Shown: positions 1 to 8,794, numbered from the stretch's first letter. The stretch is 64,000 nt of DNA from CAMPKL01 sp963817465 (GCA_963817465.1 CAWFOP010000016.1:62001-126000); one strand, 5' to 3'. The notes: generated by a model not told the origin, from the letters alone. A program made the numbers and translations.

Positions 1-701
1 AGCCGCGGCGCGACCGCGTCCCAGATGCGGACCCCGACGTCTTCAATCGCCCCCTCCGCGTCGATGCGCACGAAACGCTCCGGTTCCCGGTCGTGAATCG
101 TTTGGTAGCCGGCCCGCACACGGTCGAAGAAATCGAGCTGTTCGCGCTCCATGCGAGTCTCGTCGACTCGAGCTCCGGCGTTCGCGGCCAACGCTCGCTC
201 GATGCCGCGGGAGGGGTCGATGTCGAGCCACAAGGTCAGATGCGGGCGCAGACCGCCGCAGCTCACACGGTCGATGGCGAGCACGGCTGCGGCGCCCAGT
301 TGTCTGCCGTAGCCTTGGTAAGCCAGCGTGGCGTCGGTGAAGCGGTCGGCGACGACGACTCTTCCCTGCTCCAACGCCGGCCGGATGACTTCAGCGATAT
401 TCTGCGCGCGCGAAGCGAAATAGAGCAGCAGCTCGGCCTGCGGATCGAGGTGCGAGTTGGCCTTGTCGAGCAGGATGCGCCGAATGCCGCGGCCGATCTC
501 CGTGCCGCCCGGCTCCTGCGCTTCGACGACATCGCGGCCCGCTCGGGTCAATCGTTCGACGAGCCGCCGAAGCTGCGTGGTCTTGCCGCTGCCGTCCACG
601 CCCTCGAAGCTGAGAAAGAAGCCGTCCGGATGCAAACGACGAGTATACGTCCACTGCGTTAGCGCGACTTTGCGCTCGGAGCCCCTTTGCGCGACACTCA
701 T
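1..701 (-). CDS. tmk: Thymidylate kinase (dTMP kinase), C-terminus cut by the window edge
   Basis: Phosphorylates dTMP to dTDP with ATP in cytoplasmic dTTP synthesis. The frame stays open to base 1, so the C-terminus lies outside. The P-loop GVDGSGKT is near residues 34-41, followed by the EPGGTEIG segment and the ADRF-TDATLAYQG segment that correspond to the family's nucleotide- and substrate-binding motifs. The ATG at 701 gives about 28 residues before the usual family start (FFLSFEGVDG); a TTG at 635 would give a more typical N-terminus, so the start is uncertain. It is divergent from the alcohol dehydrogenase at 908. Family assignment is secure from the motifs. Confidence 0.9.
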   Translation of the reverse strand, partial: MSVAQRGSERKVALTQWTYTRRLHPDGFFLSFEGVDGSGKTTQLRRLVERLTRAGRDVVEAQEPGGTEIGRGIRRILLDKANSHLDPQAELLLYFASRAQNIAEVIRPALEQGRVVVADRFTDATLAYQGYGRQLGAAAVLAIDRVSCGGLRPHLTLWLDIDPSRGIERALAANAGARVDETRMEREQLDFFDRVRAGYQTIHDREPERFVRIDAEGAIEDVGVRIWDAVAPR

Positions 702-764
702 CAGGTTCGAGAACCACCATGCGACTTCCGATGCGACCGCTCACCGATCGACAGCAAGCAGGCC

Positions 765-875
765 AACGTTCGAAAGGGCCCGATCAGCCTGCAGGCGCAC
801 GACCTGACTACTAACCTGGACTTCGACGCCATCCGGGCCGCCGAGATCGCGAAGCGGCCGATGCGACTGGAATAA
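765..875 (+). pseudogene. Possible 3' relic of a DUF1080 (3-keto-disaccharide hydrolase-like) gene
   Basis: A short open stretch ending in TAA at 873-875 encodes GPISLQAHDLTTNLDFDAIR and then AAEIAKRPMRLE. The G-P-I-x-LQ-x-H...F-x-x-IR pattern resembles the last beta-strands of DUF1080 proteins, which are abundant in Acidobacteriota. Nothing upstream in this frame continues the domain, because tmk occupies the space on the other strand. It is read as the tail of a lost gene. The match is from memory of the family pattern and the piece is short, so confidence is low. Confidence 0.35.
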
Positions 876-892
876 TCCGGGCCGGGCCCAAT

Positions 893-898
893 TACAAT
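893..898 (+). promoter_or_regulatory. -10-like hexamer TACAAT just before the start codon
   Basis: TACAAT lies 9 bases before the ATG at 908 with no room for a normal leader. Transcription would start within a few bases of the start codon. It belongs to a set of similar sites in the window. Confidence 0.45.
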
Positions 899-907
899 GG
901 GGGTCCC

Positions 908-1918
908 ATGAAAGCAGCGTTCTACGAAGGAAATCGCACCGTCCGCGTGGGTGCATGCACGCCCGTCGACCCCGAGCCGGGCGAAGTTCAAATCCGCGTC
1001 TCGCACTGCGGCATCTGCGGCACCGACCTGCACATCTGGCACGGCGCGATGGACAAGCGCGTGAAGATGCCGGCCGTGCTCGGGCACGAGATGTCGGGCG
1101 AGATCGTCAACGTCGGCGCGGGCGTCGAGGGTTGGCAAGAAGGCGACGCCGTGACCGTGATGCCGCTTGACTTCGGCAAGAATCCCCCCGCCGGGCACAG
1201 CCACATCGCCGATTTCATGAAGTTCATGGGCATCGACACGCCCGGTGCGTTTCAGGCCTACTGGACCGTACCGGCTTCGACGCTCTTTCGCTTGCCGCAA
1301 GGCCTGTCGCTGGCGCATGGGGCGCTGATCGAGCCTTTGGCGGTGGCGTGCCATGACGTGCGCCTCGGCGCGATCCAGCCCGGCGAGCACGTGGTCGTCA
1401 TCGGCGGCGGCCCCATCGGCATGTTGGTTGCACTGGTCGCCCAGCACGCCGGCGGGCGCGTGATCGTCTCCGAGGTCAATCCGTTCCGCGTCGAGAAGGC
1501 CAAGCAGTTGGGCCTCGAGGCCGTCAGCCCCCTGGATGTCGACTTGACTAAGATGGTCAACGAGCGCACTGCCGGGCGCGGCGCCGACGCGGTGTTCGAG
1601 GTTTCCGGGTCGAAGGGCGGCGCGGCGGCGATGACCGAACTGCTGCGGATTCGCGGCCGCGTCGTGCTCGTCGCGGTCTACGCCCACAAGCCGGAAGTCG
1701 ATCTGTTCCGGTTCTTCTGGCGCGAGCTCGAGTTACGGGGAGCGCGCGTCTACGAGGCCGAGGACTACGACGCGGCGATCCGGATCGCAGCCTCGGGCGA
1801 CCTGCCGCTCGATCGCCTCATCACCGAAACGACTGACCTGGAAGGCCTGCAAGTCGGCTTCGAGAAAATGGACGCCGGCGGCGAGTGCATGAAGATCCTA
1901 GTGGACGTGCGCGCCTAG
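908..1918 (+). CDS. Zinc-dependent medium-chain alcohol/polyol dehydrogenase
   Basis: A 336-residue MDR-superfamily dehydrogenase of the threonine/sorbitol/butanediol type that probably oxidises a secondary alcohol or polyol with NAD(P). Visible motifs are CGICGTD (residues 34-40, with Cys37 as the likely catalytic-zinc ligand), GHE (59-61), EPLAVACH (142-149) and the dinucleotide-binding GGGPIG (166-171). The lobe around residues 88-112, which in many relatives holds four cysteines for a structural zinc, has none here. The gene stands alone, divergent from tmk and convergent with the pentapeptide gene. The exact substrate cannot be told from sequence. Confidence 0.87.
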   Translation: MKAAFYEGNRTVRVGACTPVDPEPGEVQIRVSHCGICGTDLHIWHGAMDKRVKMPAVLGHEMSGEIVNVGAGVEGWQEGDAVTVMPLDFGKNPPAGHSHIADFMKFMGIDTPGAFQAYWTVPASTLFRLPQGLSLAHGALIEPLAVACHDVRLGAIQPGEHVVVIGGGPIGMLVALVAQHAGGRVIVSEVNPFRVEKAKQLGLEAVSPLDVDLTKMVNERTAGRGADAVFEVSGSKGGAAAMTELLRIRGRVVLVAVYAHKPEVDLFRFFWRELELRGARVYEAEDYDAAIRIAASGDLPLDRLITETTDLEGLQVGFEKMDAGGECMKILVDVRA

Positions 1919-1933
1919 CGTCCCGCCATGCTT

Positions 1934-2767
1934 CTACCGTCCGTCTTCGAATCCGATGACGGGCCGGCTGTCGGCTGCGATGAGCAGACGCATCATGGCG
2001 ACGGGCGACTGCAGCAAGACGGCGCAGTTCGCGGGCTTCGAGTAGACCCAGCCGGTGCGCCCCGTGCGGTCGAGCACGCGAACCTCGCTGACCCCGGCGC
2101 CGCGGTTTTCGAGCAACCCTCCGCAGATGGCGCCGATCGCGGGCAGGTAGACGTCGTCGCTGATCGATCCGCGGTCGACGCGCATCGTCAAAACGTCTTC
2201 GTCGACGTCCACCGAAGCAAGGTCCCAACCGGGAAAACGCACCCCGCGCAGCTTGCGCGCGAGGCGTTCGGCGTCATCGAGGCCGGCGTTGGAGTCGGTC
2301 GTGAGCTCGTTCGCAGCGCCAAGACCGGGCAACTTAAAGCCGGCGCCCGCACTGGCGCCGAGATAGCCCGCCGCTGCGATTAGCGTAAACAATAGAATCG
2401 AAAGGGGCAGCCTCGCCCCGGGACGGCGCCGCCACAGGGCGGACGCACCGCCGGCGGCTCGCACGATCGATCGCTCAACGCCTTGGGCGCCGTCAAAGTT
2501 CGCGCCGCGGATCCGGGCGCCGCGCAGATCCGCGAAACGCAAATCGCAATCGCCCAAGGAGGCCCCACGGAGGTCCGCCGCGCCGAACTTGGCGGCCATC
2601 AGCACGGACCCCCTGAAGTCGACGCCTCGCAGGTCGAACTCGGAAAAGTCGAATTCGCACAAGTAGGCGTTGCGCAGGTCGGGCTTGTGGTCCGGGTGCA
2701 GCCGTCTCCATTCGTTCCACCGTTCGGGACCTTTGGTCAGCAGCTCGAGCTGGCTCCGCTCCGCCAT
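1934..2767 (-). CDS. Pentapeptide-repeat protein with one membrane segment
   Basis: A 277-residue protein. Residues 31-98 hold about a dozen A(D/N)LxG-type pentapeptide repeats, for example FDLRG, VDFRG, ADLRG and ANFDG, expected to fold as a right-handed quadrilateral beta-helix. A basic stretch and a hydrophobic segment near 119-141 follow, which should anchor the protein in the membrane. The remaining 135 residues have no motif I recognise. The first 30 residues (WNEWRRLHPDHKPDLR) resemble the lead-in found before pentapeptide repeats in other bacteria. Function unknown; protein-protein scaffolding is plausible. It is convergent with the dehydrogenase, 15 bases apart. Confidence 0.8.
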   Translation of the reverse strand: MAERSQLELLTKGPERWNEWRRLHPDHKPDLRNAYLCEFDFSEFDLRGVDFRGSVLMAAKFGAADLRGASLGDCDLRFADLRGARIRGANFDGAQGVERSIVRAAGGASALWRRRPGARLPLSILLFTLIAAAGYLGASAGAGFKLPGLGAANELTTDSNAGLDDAERLARKLRGVRFPGWDLASVDVDEDVLTMRVDRGSISDDVYLPAIGAICGGLLENRGAGVSEVRVLDRTGRTGWVYSKPANCAVLLQSPVAMMRLLIAADSRPVIGFEDGR

Positions 2768-2845
2768 GGCCTATCTGGTGTGGTATCGGCGGCGGCGCGG
2801 ATGAACTGTAATCGGCTGATGTTCCACGGGAAACGTGGACGGCGG

Positions 2846-3169
2846 TCAGCGCTGAGGCGGCGGCGCCATAACCGCCATCACGACCAAGCGTCCAGGCCCG
2901 GGATTGGCCAAGGCATGCGGCTCGCCCGAGCGCGCCAGCACCAAGTCTCCCGGACCGATGCGCTCGACGGCGTCGTTGACCGTCACGTCACCCGCGCCTT
3001 CGAGCACTAGATAAAGCTTGTCTTGACCCGGATGCGTGTGGAGTTGGTGCTCCTGGCCCGGCTCGAAGCAGTTGAGACCGACGAAAACGTGTTCGGAGGA
3101 AACCAGGTCAGCCTTGCCCATCTTCTCCGCACGGAAAACCGCCTGTGAGACGGGATTGCGAACGATCAT
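2846..3169 (-). CDS. Single-domain cupin protein
   Basis: A 107-residue small beta-barrel of the cupin superfamily. The first cupin motif is clear around LHTHPGQDKLYLVLEG (residues about 41-56, with metal-ligand-like His-x-His and a later Glu), followed by GDLVLARSGEPHALAN for the second motif with its His. Such proteins act as small metal-dependent enzymes or as ligand sensors; the substrate is not predictable here. ATG start at 3169. A TAAACT hexamer 7 bases upstream of the start suggests a very short or absent leader. No operon partner: the next minus-strand gene upstream is separated by the sigma-factor operon's end and a heptamer repeat. Confidence 0.8.
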   Translation of the reverse strand: MIVRNPVSQAVFRAEKMGKADLVSSEHVFVGLNCFEPGQEHQLHTHPGQDKLYLVLEGAGDVTVNDAVERIGPGDLVLARSGEPHALANPGPGRLVVMAVMAPPPQR

Positions 3170-3176
3170 GGGGGTC

Positions 3177-3182
3177 AGTTTA
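3177..3182 (-). promoter_or_regulatory. -10-like hexamer TAAACT before the cupin start
   Basis: On the minus strand TAAACT ends 7 bases before the ATG at 3169, a spacing expected for a leaderless transcript. Confidence 0.4.
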
Positions 3183-3209
3183 GTGAACGGTGAGGAGTGA
3201 ACGGTGAAC
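3182..3209. repeat. Short tandem heptamer repeat, four copies
   Basis: Four contiguous 7-base units fit RGTGARS: AGTGAAC, GGTGAGG, AGTGAAC, GGTGAAC. They sit in the short gap between the cupin gene and the end of the sigma-factor operon. Heptamer arrays of this kind are known as STRR elements in cyanobacteria and other phyla. Confidence 0.7.
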
Positions 3210-3252
3210 CGTCTCTTGGGCGTTGCGCTCCGACCTTTCAGGGTTCAGTTCT

Positions 3253-3654
3253 TCACTGACTATTGCTGACCTGCTCGAAGATCGTCTGAAACCTGCTGCG
3301 CTGCTCGGGTCGCAGCAAATCGATGATCTTGTCGCGACCCTTTTGTTGGATCTGGCGCATTTGCATCAGCAAGTCCGCCTCGGCCATGATGCTCTCGTCG
3401 AGGATGAGGCGCACGCGCTGCGTCTGCTCCTCGTCGAGCGCCAACTCCGCCTTCAGCTTCTCCACCGCCACGGCGCTCTGGCTGCGATACTCGTCTTCGG
3501 CCGTCTGCTCGACCGATCCCGCCGCCGAGGCCATCGTCCGGTGGGCTTCAAAGACATGCATCGCGACCCCTCCCGATGCGATCCCGGCGAGGAACACGGC
3601 CGTCAGGATAAGCAGCGCCTTTCCTTCACAAGCTGTCCAGCGTACGTCTGACAT
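3253..3654 (-). CDS. Membrane-anchored Spy/heavy-metal-sensor-like helical protein
   Basis: A 133-residue protein with an N-terminal membrane segment (about residues 13-34) followed by a charged, helical, probably periplasmic part. The pattern LALDEEQTQRVRLILDES...LRPEQRSRFQTIFEQ matches the LTxEQ-type helical repeats of Spy/CpxP and of the periplasmic heavy-metal sensor family. It is the third gene of an operon after the ECF sigma factor and its putative anti-sigma factor (gap 4 bases), so it may sense envelope stress for that pair. The role is inferred from context and fold pattern only. Confidence 0.65.
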   Translation of the reverse strand: MSDVRWTACEGKALLILTAVFLAGIASGGVAMHVFEAHRTMASAAGSVEQTAEDEYRSQSAVAVEKLKAELALDEEQTQRVRLILDESIMAEADLLMQMRQIQQKGRDKIIDLLRPEQRSRFQTIFEQVSNSQ

Positions 3655-3658
3655 CCGG

Positions 3659-4135
3659 CTAGTCTCTGGGGGTTACGAGGGAGGCCAACATCGAGGCCCG
3701 ATTCTGCTCGAGGTTCGGTCCCATTCGCACATAAAAGTGATTGGTCGGCTGTTGGTCAAGAATCATGTCGGCCAACTGGGTGCTGCGGTCGGTCGAATCG
3801 TCGTGGAAGACAGCGACCGATCCCAACACGAACAGCCACATCAGAGCCGCGAACGCCAGGCGTCGCATCATGAAGGGCTGCAGAAACACCATCCAGAACG
3901 GGTCGACCTGCTCCCGCTCGATGCGGGCGGCGACGCGATAGTAGAACCCCGGAGCGGGCTCCACTTCCTCGTCCAGGCGGAACGCGGCGAAGAACTCAGC
4001 GGTGTCCTCGAACTGCTGCACCTCGAGAGCCGCGTTGCGATCGTTCTCCAGGCGCCGCTGAAACTCGATCAGCTTCTCGCCCGTCAAGCGCCCGGCAAGG
4101 TATTCCTCGAGATGATCTTTCACAAAAGAGTCCAT
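3659..4135 (-). CDS. Putative anti-sigma factor (membrane protein)
   Basis: A 158-residue protein. The N-terminal half (VKDHLEEYLAGRLTGEKLIEFQ and following) resembles the cytoplasmic helical domain of anti-sigma factors, but lacks the His-x3-Cys-x2-Cys zinc motif of the ZAS type. A hydrophobic segment around residues 92-109 would cross the membrane, leaving a short external tail. It starts 7 bases after the stop of the ECF sigma factor gene, the classical arrangement for a sigma/anti-sigma pair. The call rests mainly on that position and on the topology. Confidence 0.65.
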   Translation of the reverse strand: MDSFVKDHLEEYLAGRLTGEKLIEFQRRLENDRNAALEVQQFEDTAEFFAAFRLDEEVEPAPGFYYRVAARIEREQVDPFWMVFLQPFMMRRLAFAALMWLFVLGSVAVFHDDSTDRSTQLADMILDQQPTNHFYVRMGPNLEQNRASMLASLVTPRD

Positions 4136-4142
4136 GACACCG

Positions 4143-4787
4143 TTACGCTACTGCACGATCGAGTCGCTGCGACGCCTTCACCAGCTTCTGCCGAGCCCGA
4201 AACAGCTTGACTTTGATGGTATTTTCGTTCAAGCCGGTCAGCTCCGCCAACTCTTCGATCGTGAGTCCTTCCACTTCTTTCTGGATCAGCAGCATCCGTT
4301 CCTCTTCGCTCACGCGCTCCAGCAATTTGAACAGGTAATCGCGTTTTTCGGTACGAACGTCCACCGCCGGCCGCTTCTCGACGGCTAGTTGAGAATTCTC
4401 CATCGTGCGCTCGTCATCGACGCCCATGTCGGACTCGTAGACCAGCTTGCGCACCTTCTGCTTCCGGAGGTAGTCATAGCACTCGTTGACCGTGATCTTG
4501 TAGACCCAGGTCAGCAGCGACGACCGGAAATCAAAGCCTTTGAGCGAGAAATAGATCTTCGTGAACACCTGCTGCGCGATATCCTCCGCGTCGTTGCGGT
4601 TGCGCACGATGCCGTAGATGATCGAGAAGACCTTGGACTGGTGCCGCTCGACGAGCTGTTGGAACGCAGCCTGGTCGCCGCCTTGCGCGCGCCGGACTAG
4701 CTCCGCTTCCGCGCTGTCTCGGTAAGCCACCCTTCCAGTCTCAGTTGGCGCGCTCTGCGCCGGCAGTGTTGCAGTGATCGTAGCCAT
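4143..4787 (-). CDS. ECF-type RNA polymerase sigma factor
   Basis: A 214-residue sigma-70-family protein of group IV (RpoE-like). Region 2 is visible as AFQQLVERHQSKVFSII...NDAEDIAQQVFTKIY, and region 4 as LTIEELAELTGLNENTIKVK, a helix-turn-helix for the -35 element. The ATG at 4787 is preferred; an upstream TTG at 4826 would add 13 residues of no family character. It heads the operon with the putative anti-sigma factor and the helical membrane protein. A GGTTCC-N9-GGAACC inverted repeat at 4836-4856 may be an autoregulatory -35 region. Confidence 0.92.
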   Translation of the reverse strand: MATITATLPAQSAPTETGRVAYRDSAEAELVRRAQGGDQAAFQQLVERHQSKVFSIIYGIVRNRNDAEDIAQQVFTKIYFSLKGFDFRSSLLTWVYKITVNECYDYLRKQKVRKLVYESDMGVDDERTMENSQLAVEKRPAVDVRTEKRDYLFKLLERVSEEERMLLIQKEVEGLTIEELAELTGLNENTIKVKLFRARQKLVKASQRLDRAVA

Positions 4788-4835
4788 GCACCCGTTTTGA
4801 CGCGACTGCTTGGCGCCGGGTTGCAAGTTTTTTTC

Positions 4836-4856
4836 GGTTCCGCCTTTCGTGGAACC
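4836..4856. promoter_or_regulatory. Inverted repeat GGTTCC-N9-GGAACC upstream of the ECF sigma gene
   Basis: Two perfect 6-base arms, each reading GGAACC on one strand. GGAAC is the usual -35 core for ECF sigma factors, so this may be an autoregulated promoter region. No convincing -10 partner is seen at the expected spacing. Confidence 0.35.
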
Positions 4857-4882
4857 CTAGCGGAATCATATAGTTACAGATC

Positions 4883-6199
4883 TCACAATTCGAGTTTCCA
4901 CGGGGCGCGATACGGCCGCTGGAGAAAACTGCGCGCTTCCGCGTTGTCGGTGGTCTCCGCGACAGGGTCCCAGTCGACCCGCTGCTTGCTCCGCAAGGCG
5001 ATATTGCCGAGCAGGGCGGTCGTCGTCGAGCGGTGTCCCTCGAGGATGTCCGCGATGGGCTTTTCCCGAGTGTCCATGCACTTGATGAAGTTCACCCAGT
5101 GGTCGTCGGTCGTGTTGTTCTTCACCTCGCCCTCCGCCGAGCCCATGCGTTCCATCTTGCCGGTGGCGACGTCGCGGGTCTCGGGCGTAATCCGCCAACC
5201 TTGGCGGTCGACGAACAGCGTCCCGTTCGTACCGTGAAAGTCGATGCCGTAACCTTTGCCGTCGAGCGGCAGGGCGTTCGCGATGCGGTTCTCATAGGTG
5301 GCCGCGAAGCCCGGGAACTCGAAGGTCGCGATGATCGTGTCCGGCGTCTCGCGATTGTCCTTAATAGCGTACTTGCCGCCGATGCACACGATCGAACGCG
5401 GGCCGGGCTCTTTCATCGCCCACAACACGATATCGAGCAGGTGGATGCCCCAGTCGGTCATCATGCCGCCGGCGTAGTCCCAGAACCAGCGGAAGTCCGA
5501 GTAGCGATCCGGCTCGACGCCGAAACGGTTCTTGTTGAACGGAACCTTCGGGGCCGGCCCCAGCCACATGTCCCAATCCAGGTCCGCCGGCGGCGCCGAG
5601 TCGGGCGGATTGCCGATCCCTTCGGGGGTCAGGTTGCCGAAGTTCCAGGTGCGCACAAAGCTCACGTCGCCGAGCACGCCCTGGTGCATCATCTCGACGA
5701 CTTCCTGGAAGTGTTCGCCCGAGCGCTGTTGAGTCCCCACCTGCACGACGCGTTTGTACTTCCGCGCCGCCTTGACCATCATCTGCCCTTCGTAAACGGT
5801 GACCGAGATGGGCTTCTCGACGTAGACGTCCTTACCCGCTTTGCAGGCCTCGACGGTCTGGTAAGCGTGCCAGTGGTCGGGTGTTGCGATGCAGACCGCG
5901 TCGATCGACTTGTCCGCCAAAAGATCCCGAAAGTCGGGGTAAAGCTTCACCTTGTCGCGGTCGGGAACGATCTCGAGAGCTTTCTCGAGATTGGGCTTGT
6001 AGATCTCGCTGAAGGCGGCGATCTCGACGCGCGGGCTCTTCATCGCGGAGTGAAGATTGGCGCGGCCCCGCCTGCCGAGACCGATAAAGCCGACTCGATA
6101 AGTCTTCTCCTGCCCGCGCAGCACCTGCGGGGCGGCCGCGACGGCCATTCCGGCCGCCGAACCGAGAAACGTGCGACGACGAAGTTGCGGATCGGTCAT
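4883..6199 (-). CDS. Exported Gfo/Idh/MocA-family oxidoreductase (Tat substrate)
   Basis: A 438-residue NAD(P)-dependent sugar or inositol dehydrogenase-like protein. The N-terminus carries a Tat signal (RRRTFLGSAAG, residues 7-17). The Rossmann motif GFIGLGRRG is at 37-45, the EKP segment (DVYVEKPISV) holds the likely catalytic Lys, and GIHLLDIVLW fits the G-x-H-x-x-D motif of the family. Members with Tat signals are abundant in Acidobacteriota and Planctomycetota, where they act on extracytoplasmic sugar derivatives; the substrate is unknown. Single gene, divergent from the ABC permease. Confidence 0.88.
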   Translation of the reverse strand: MTDPQLRRRTFLGSAAGMAVAAAPQVLRGQEKTYRVGFIGLGRRGRANLHSAMKSPRVEIAAFSEIYKPNLEKALEIVPDRDKVKLYPDFRDLLADKSIDAVCIATPDHWHAYQTVEACKAGKDVYVEKPISVTVYEGQMMVKAARKYKRVVQVGTQQRSGEHFQEVVEMMHQGVLGDVSFVRTWNFGNLTPEGIGNPPDSAPPADLDWDMWLGPAPKVPFNKNRFGVEPDRYSDFRWFWDYAGGMMTDWGIHLLDIVLWAMKEPGPRSIVCIGGKYAIKDNRETPDTIIATFEFPGFAATYENRIANALPLDGKGYGIDFHGTNGTLFVDRQGWRITPETRDVATGKMERMGSAEGEVKNNTTDDHWVNFIKCMDTREKPIADILEGHRSTTTALLGNIALRSKQRVDWDPVAETTDNAEARSFLQRPYRAPWKLEL

Positions 6200-6380
6200 G
6201 CGTTCTCGAAAGGATACAATCTAACAGCCGTCAAACCAAGTCGAATCGGGGCGGACGCCTAATGAATTAGTCGTTCCGGCCGTCAAAGCTGGAACATTCG
6301 AGCCGCGGCGCTCGTATCGACAACAACTCGTCGGCCCCGTTGCGCCGGACGCTTTTCCTTCGAATGTTGCGAGCGCGAGC

Positions 6381-8769
6381 ATGCAAGATTTCAAATACGC
6401 CCTCCGGACTCTGACGAAGAATCCGTTTTTCACCGCCGCCGTCGTCATCACTCTAGCTCTGGGGATCGGCGCTAACACGGCCATCTTCACCTTGGTGAAC
6501 TCGATCATTCTGCGGCCCCTGCCCTACCCCGAGCCGCAGGAGTTGACGTTCCTCAACGAGCGCAACGCCGATTTCGACGGAATGTCGGTCGCCTGGCCGA
6601 ATTTCAACGACTGGCGCGAGCGCAACCGCAGCTTTGACGCGATGGCCGCCTTCCGCGGAACGGACGTCAATTTGACGGGCGTCGACCGGCCGGTACGCCT
6701 CCAAGCCCAACAAACAACGCACGAACTGTTTGACCTGCTGGGCGCGCGCTTCGCCGTCGGCCGCGCCTTCACGGCCGAAGAGGACCGTCCGGGAGCGGCG
6801 CGCACCGCCGTGCTCTCCTACGTGCTCTGGACCAACCGCTTCGGGCAGGACCCGGCGATCGTCGGGCGCTCGCTGACGCTCGACGGCGAGCCCTACGAGG
6901 TGGTCGGAGTCGCCGGCCCAAGCTTCGACCCGCGCGTGTGGGGAAGCCAATTCGACTTGTGGACGCCGCTGGGCCTCGACGGCGATCAGATGACCCGCCG
7001 CGGGAACCACCCCGGCATTTACGTGATCGGCCGGCTGCGCGACGGCGTGACCCAGGAGCAAGCCTTCGCCGACATGGACGGCATCGCCCACAACTTGCAG
7101 CAAGAGTATCCGGACTCGAACGCCGGCAACCTCGTCCGCGTGCGGTCGTTGCAGGAAGTGCTGGTTCACGATATGGAGACGCCGATGAAGCTGCTGCTGG
7201 GCGCGGTCGGGTTCGTGCTGCTGATCGTCTGCGCCAACGTCGCGAACCTGCTGCTGGCGCGCGCCAACGGCCGCCGCTCCGAATCGGCCGTGCGCGCCGC
7301 GCTGGGCGCGGGCCGGGCGCGGCTGATCCGCCAGTCGCTGCTCGAGAGCTTCTTGATGGCGGGGGCCGGCGCGGCGCTCGGTCTGGGCATCGCGTACGGC
7401 GCCGTGCAACTGCTGGTCGCGAACTTGCCGGACGGCATACCGCGCACGACCGAAGTCGGCCTCGATTGGACGGTTCTGGCGTTCACGGCCGGCGTCGCCG
7501 TTCTCGCCGCCATCCTGTTCGGGCTGGCGCCGGCGATTCAGGGCTCGCGCGTGAACTTGACCAACGCCTTGCGCGAGGGCGGGCGCAGCGGCGGAGCGCG
7601 TCGCAGCCCGCTGCGGGCCGCCCTGGTCGTCGGTGAAACAGCCCTGGCCCTGGTCCTGCTGGTGGGGTCGGCGCTGTTGATGCGCAGCTTCTGGAACGTC
7701 GTCGAGGCGAACCCCGGCTTCAATCCCGACGGCTTGCTGACGGTGCGGTTTTCCCTGCCCGACGATCCGTACAAAGAGGACGCTCGGCGGATGCAGTTCG
7801 TCCAGGACCTGCTGCGCCGCGTCGAAGCCTTGCCGGGAGTCGAAAGCGCCGGCGTCACCAACCCCTTGCTTGGGGGCTACCAGACCGGGGCGCATCCGGA
7901 GGGCTACCCGGAACCCAAGCCCGGCGAATACACCCCGGTCGACTACGCCGCCGTCACGCCCAATCAACTGCAGACAATGCAGCTCAAGCTTGATTGCCGG
8001 CCGCTATTTCAATCAGTTCGATAAGCAAGGCGTGCTGATTGTCGACGAGACTTTCGCCGAAAAGTATTGGCCGGGCGAGAGCGCGGTCGGCAAGCGCGTC
8101 AAGGTCGGCGGATTCCACTCCGAAGAAGATTATTCGGAGATCGTCGGCGTCGTCTCGCATGTCAAGAACTACGGCGTGGATCAGGAGTCGCGGATCGAGA
8201 TGTATCTGCCGTTCCAAAAGTGGTCGTTCCAAACCTTCACCCTCGCCGTGCGGACAAACGGGGACCCGAACGCGCTGGCCAACCCGGTGCGCGCGGCCGT
8301 CGCCGAGCTCGATTCGCAACTGCCGGTATTCGGCGTTCAGAGCATGAAGGACCTGCTGGGCGAACGGGTCGCGCCGCGCCGGCTGGCGTCGACCTTGATG
8401 GCCGTGTTCGGCTCGGCGGCGCTGCTGCTCGCGGCGCTCGGCATTTACGGCGTGATGAGCTACAGCGTCAGCCAGCGTTCGCATGAAGTAGGCCTGCGGA
8501 TGGCGCTGGGGGCGCAGCGGCGCTCGGTGCTGACGCTCGTTGTCGGTCAGGCCGGGCGCCTGGTTGCCGGCGGGCTCGTCGTGGGCCTAGCGGCGTCATT
8601 CGCTCTGTCGCGGTTCCTCGAAACGATGTTGTTCGAGGTCAAGGCGACGGACCTGGTCAGCTACCTGGCCGTCACGCTGATGCTGGCGTCGGTCGGCGTA
8701 TTCGCAAGCTTCGTACCGGCGCTGCGGGCATCGCGGGTCGATCCCATGGAGGCGCTGCGCTACGAGTAG
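6381..8769 (+). pseudogene. ADOP/MacB-type ABC transporter permease, interrupted by one frameshift
   Basis: Together the two frames give about 795 residues, the normal length of the acidobacterial ADOP permease family. The N-terminus (MQDFKYALRTLTKNPFFTAA) and the first membrane helix are typical. A MacB periplasmic domain, an FtsX block with three helices (around 7186-7560), a second periplasmic domain and a C-terminal FtsX block follow. Reading runs in the first frame to about 7990 and resumes in another frame (LIAGRYFNQF); removing one base in CTTGATT near 7990-7992 restores it. These permeases export or mechanically transmit across the inner membrane with a MacB-like ATPase, which is not adjacent here. 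Sequencing error is as likely as true inactivation. Confidence 0.85.
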
Positions 8770-8782
8770 CCTCGTTCACGCG

Positions 8783-8788
8783 TAAAAT
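8783..8788 (+). promoter_or_regulatory. -10-like hexamer TAAAAT, six bases before a GTG start
   Basis: TAAAAT ends 6 bases before the GTG at 8795, the spacing expected if transcription starts at the start codon itself. Confidence 0.45.
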
Positions 8789-8794
8789 GGCCGA

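Noticed and set aside
701..1687. Long open frame on the minus strand across the dehydrogenase gene
   Set aside because: It is antisense to a gene with complete family motifs and has no family character itself; GC-rich codons produce such frames.
6453..7967. 504-codon minus-strand frame opposite the ABC permease
   Set aside because: Arg/Gln/His/Val-rich composition with no motif; shadow of the permease.
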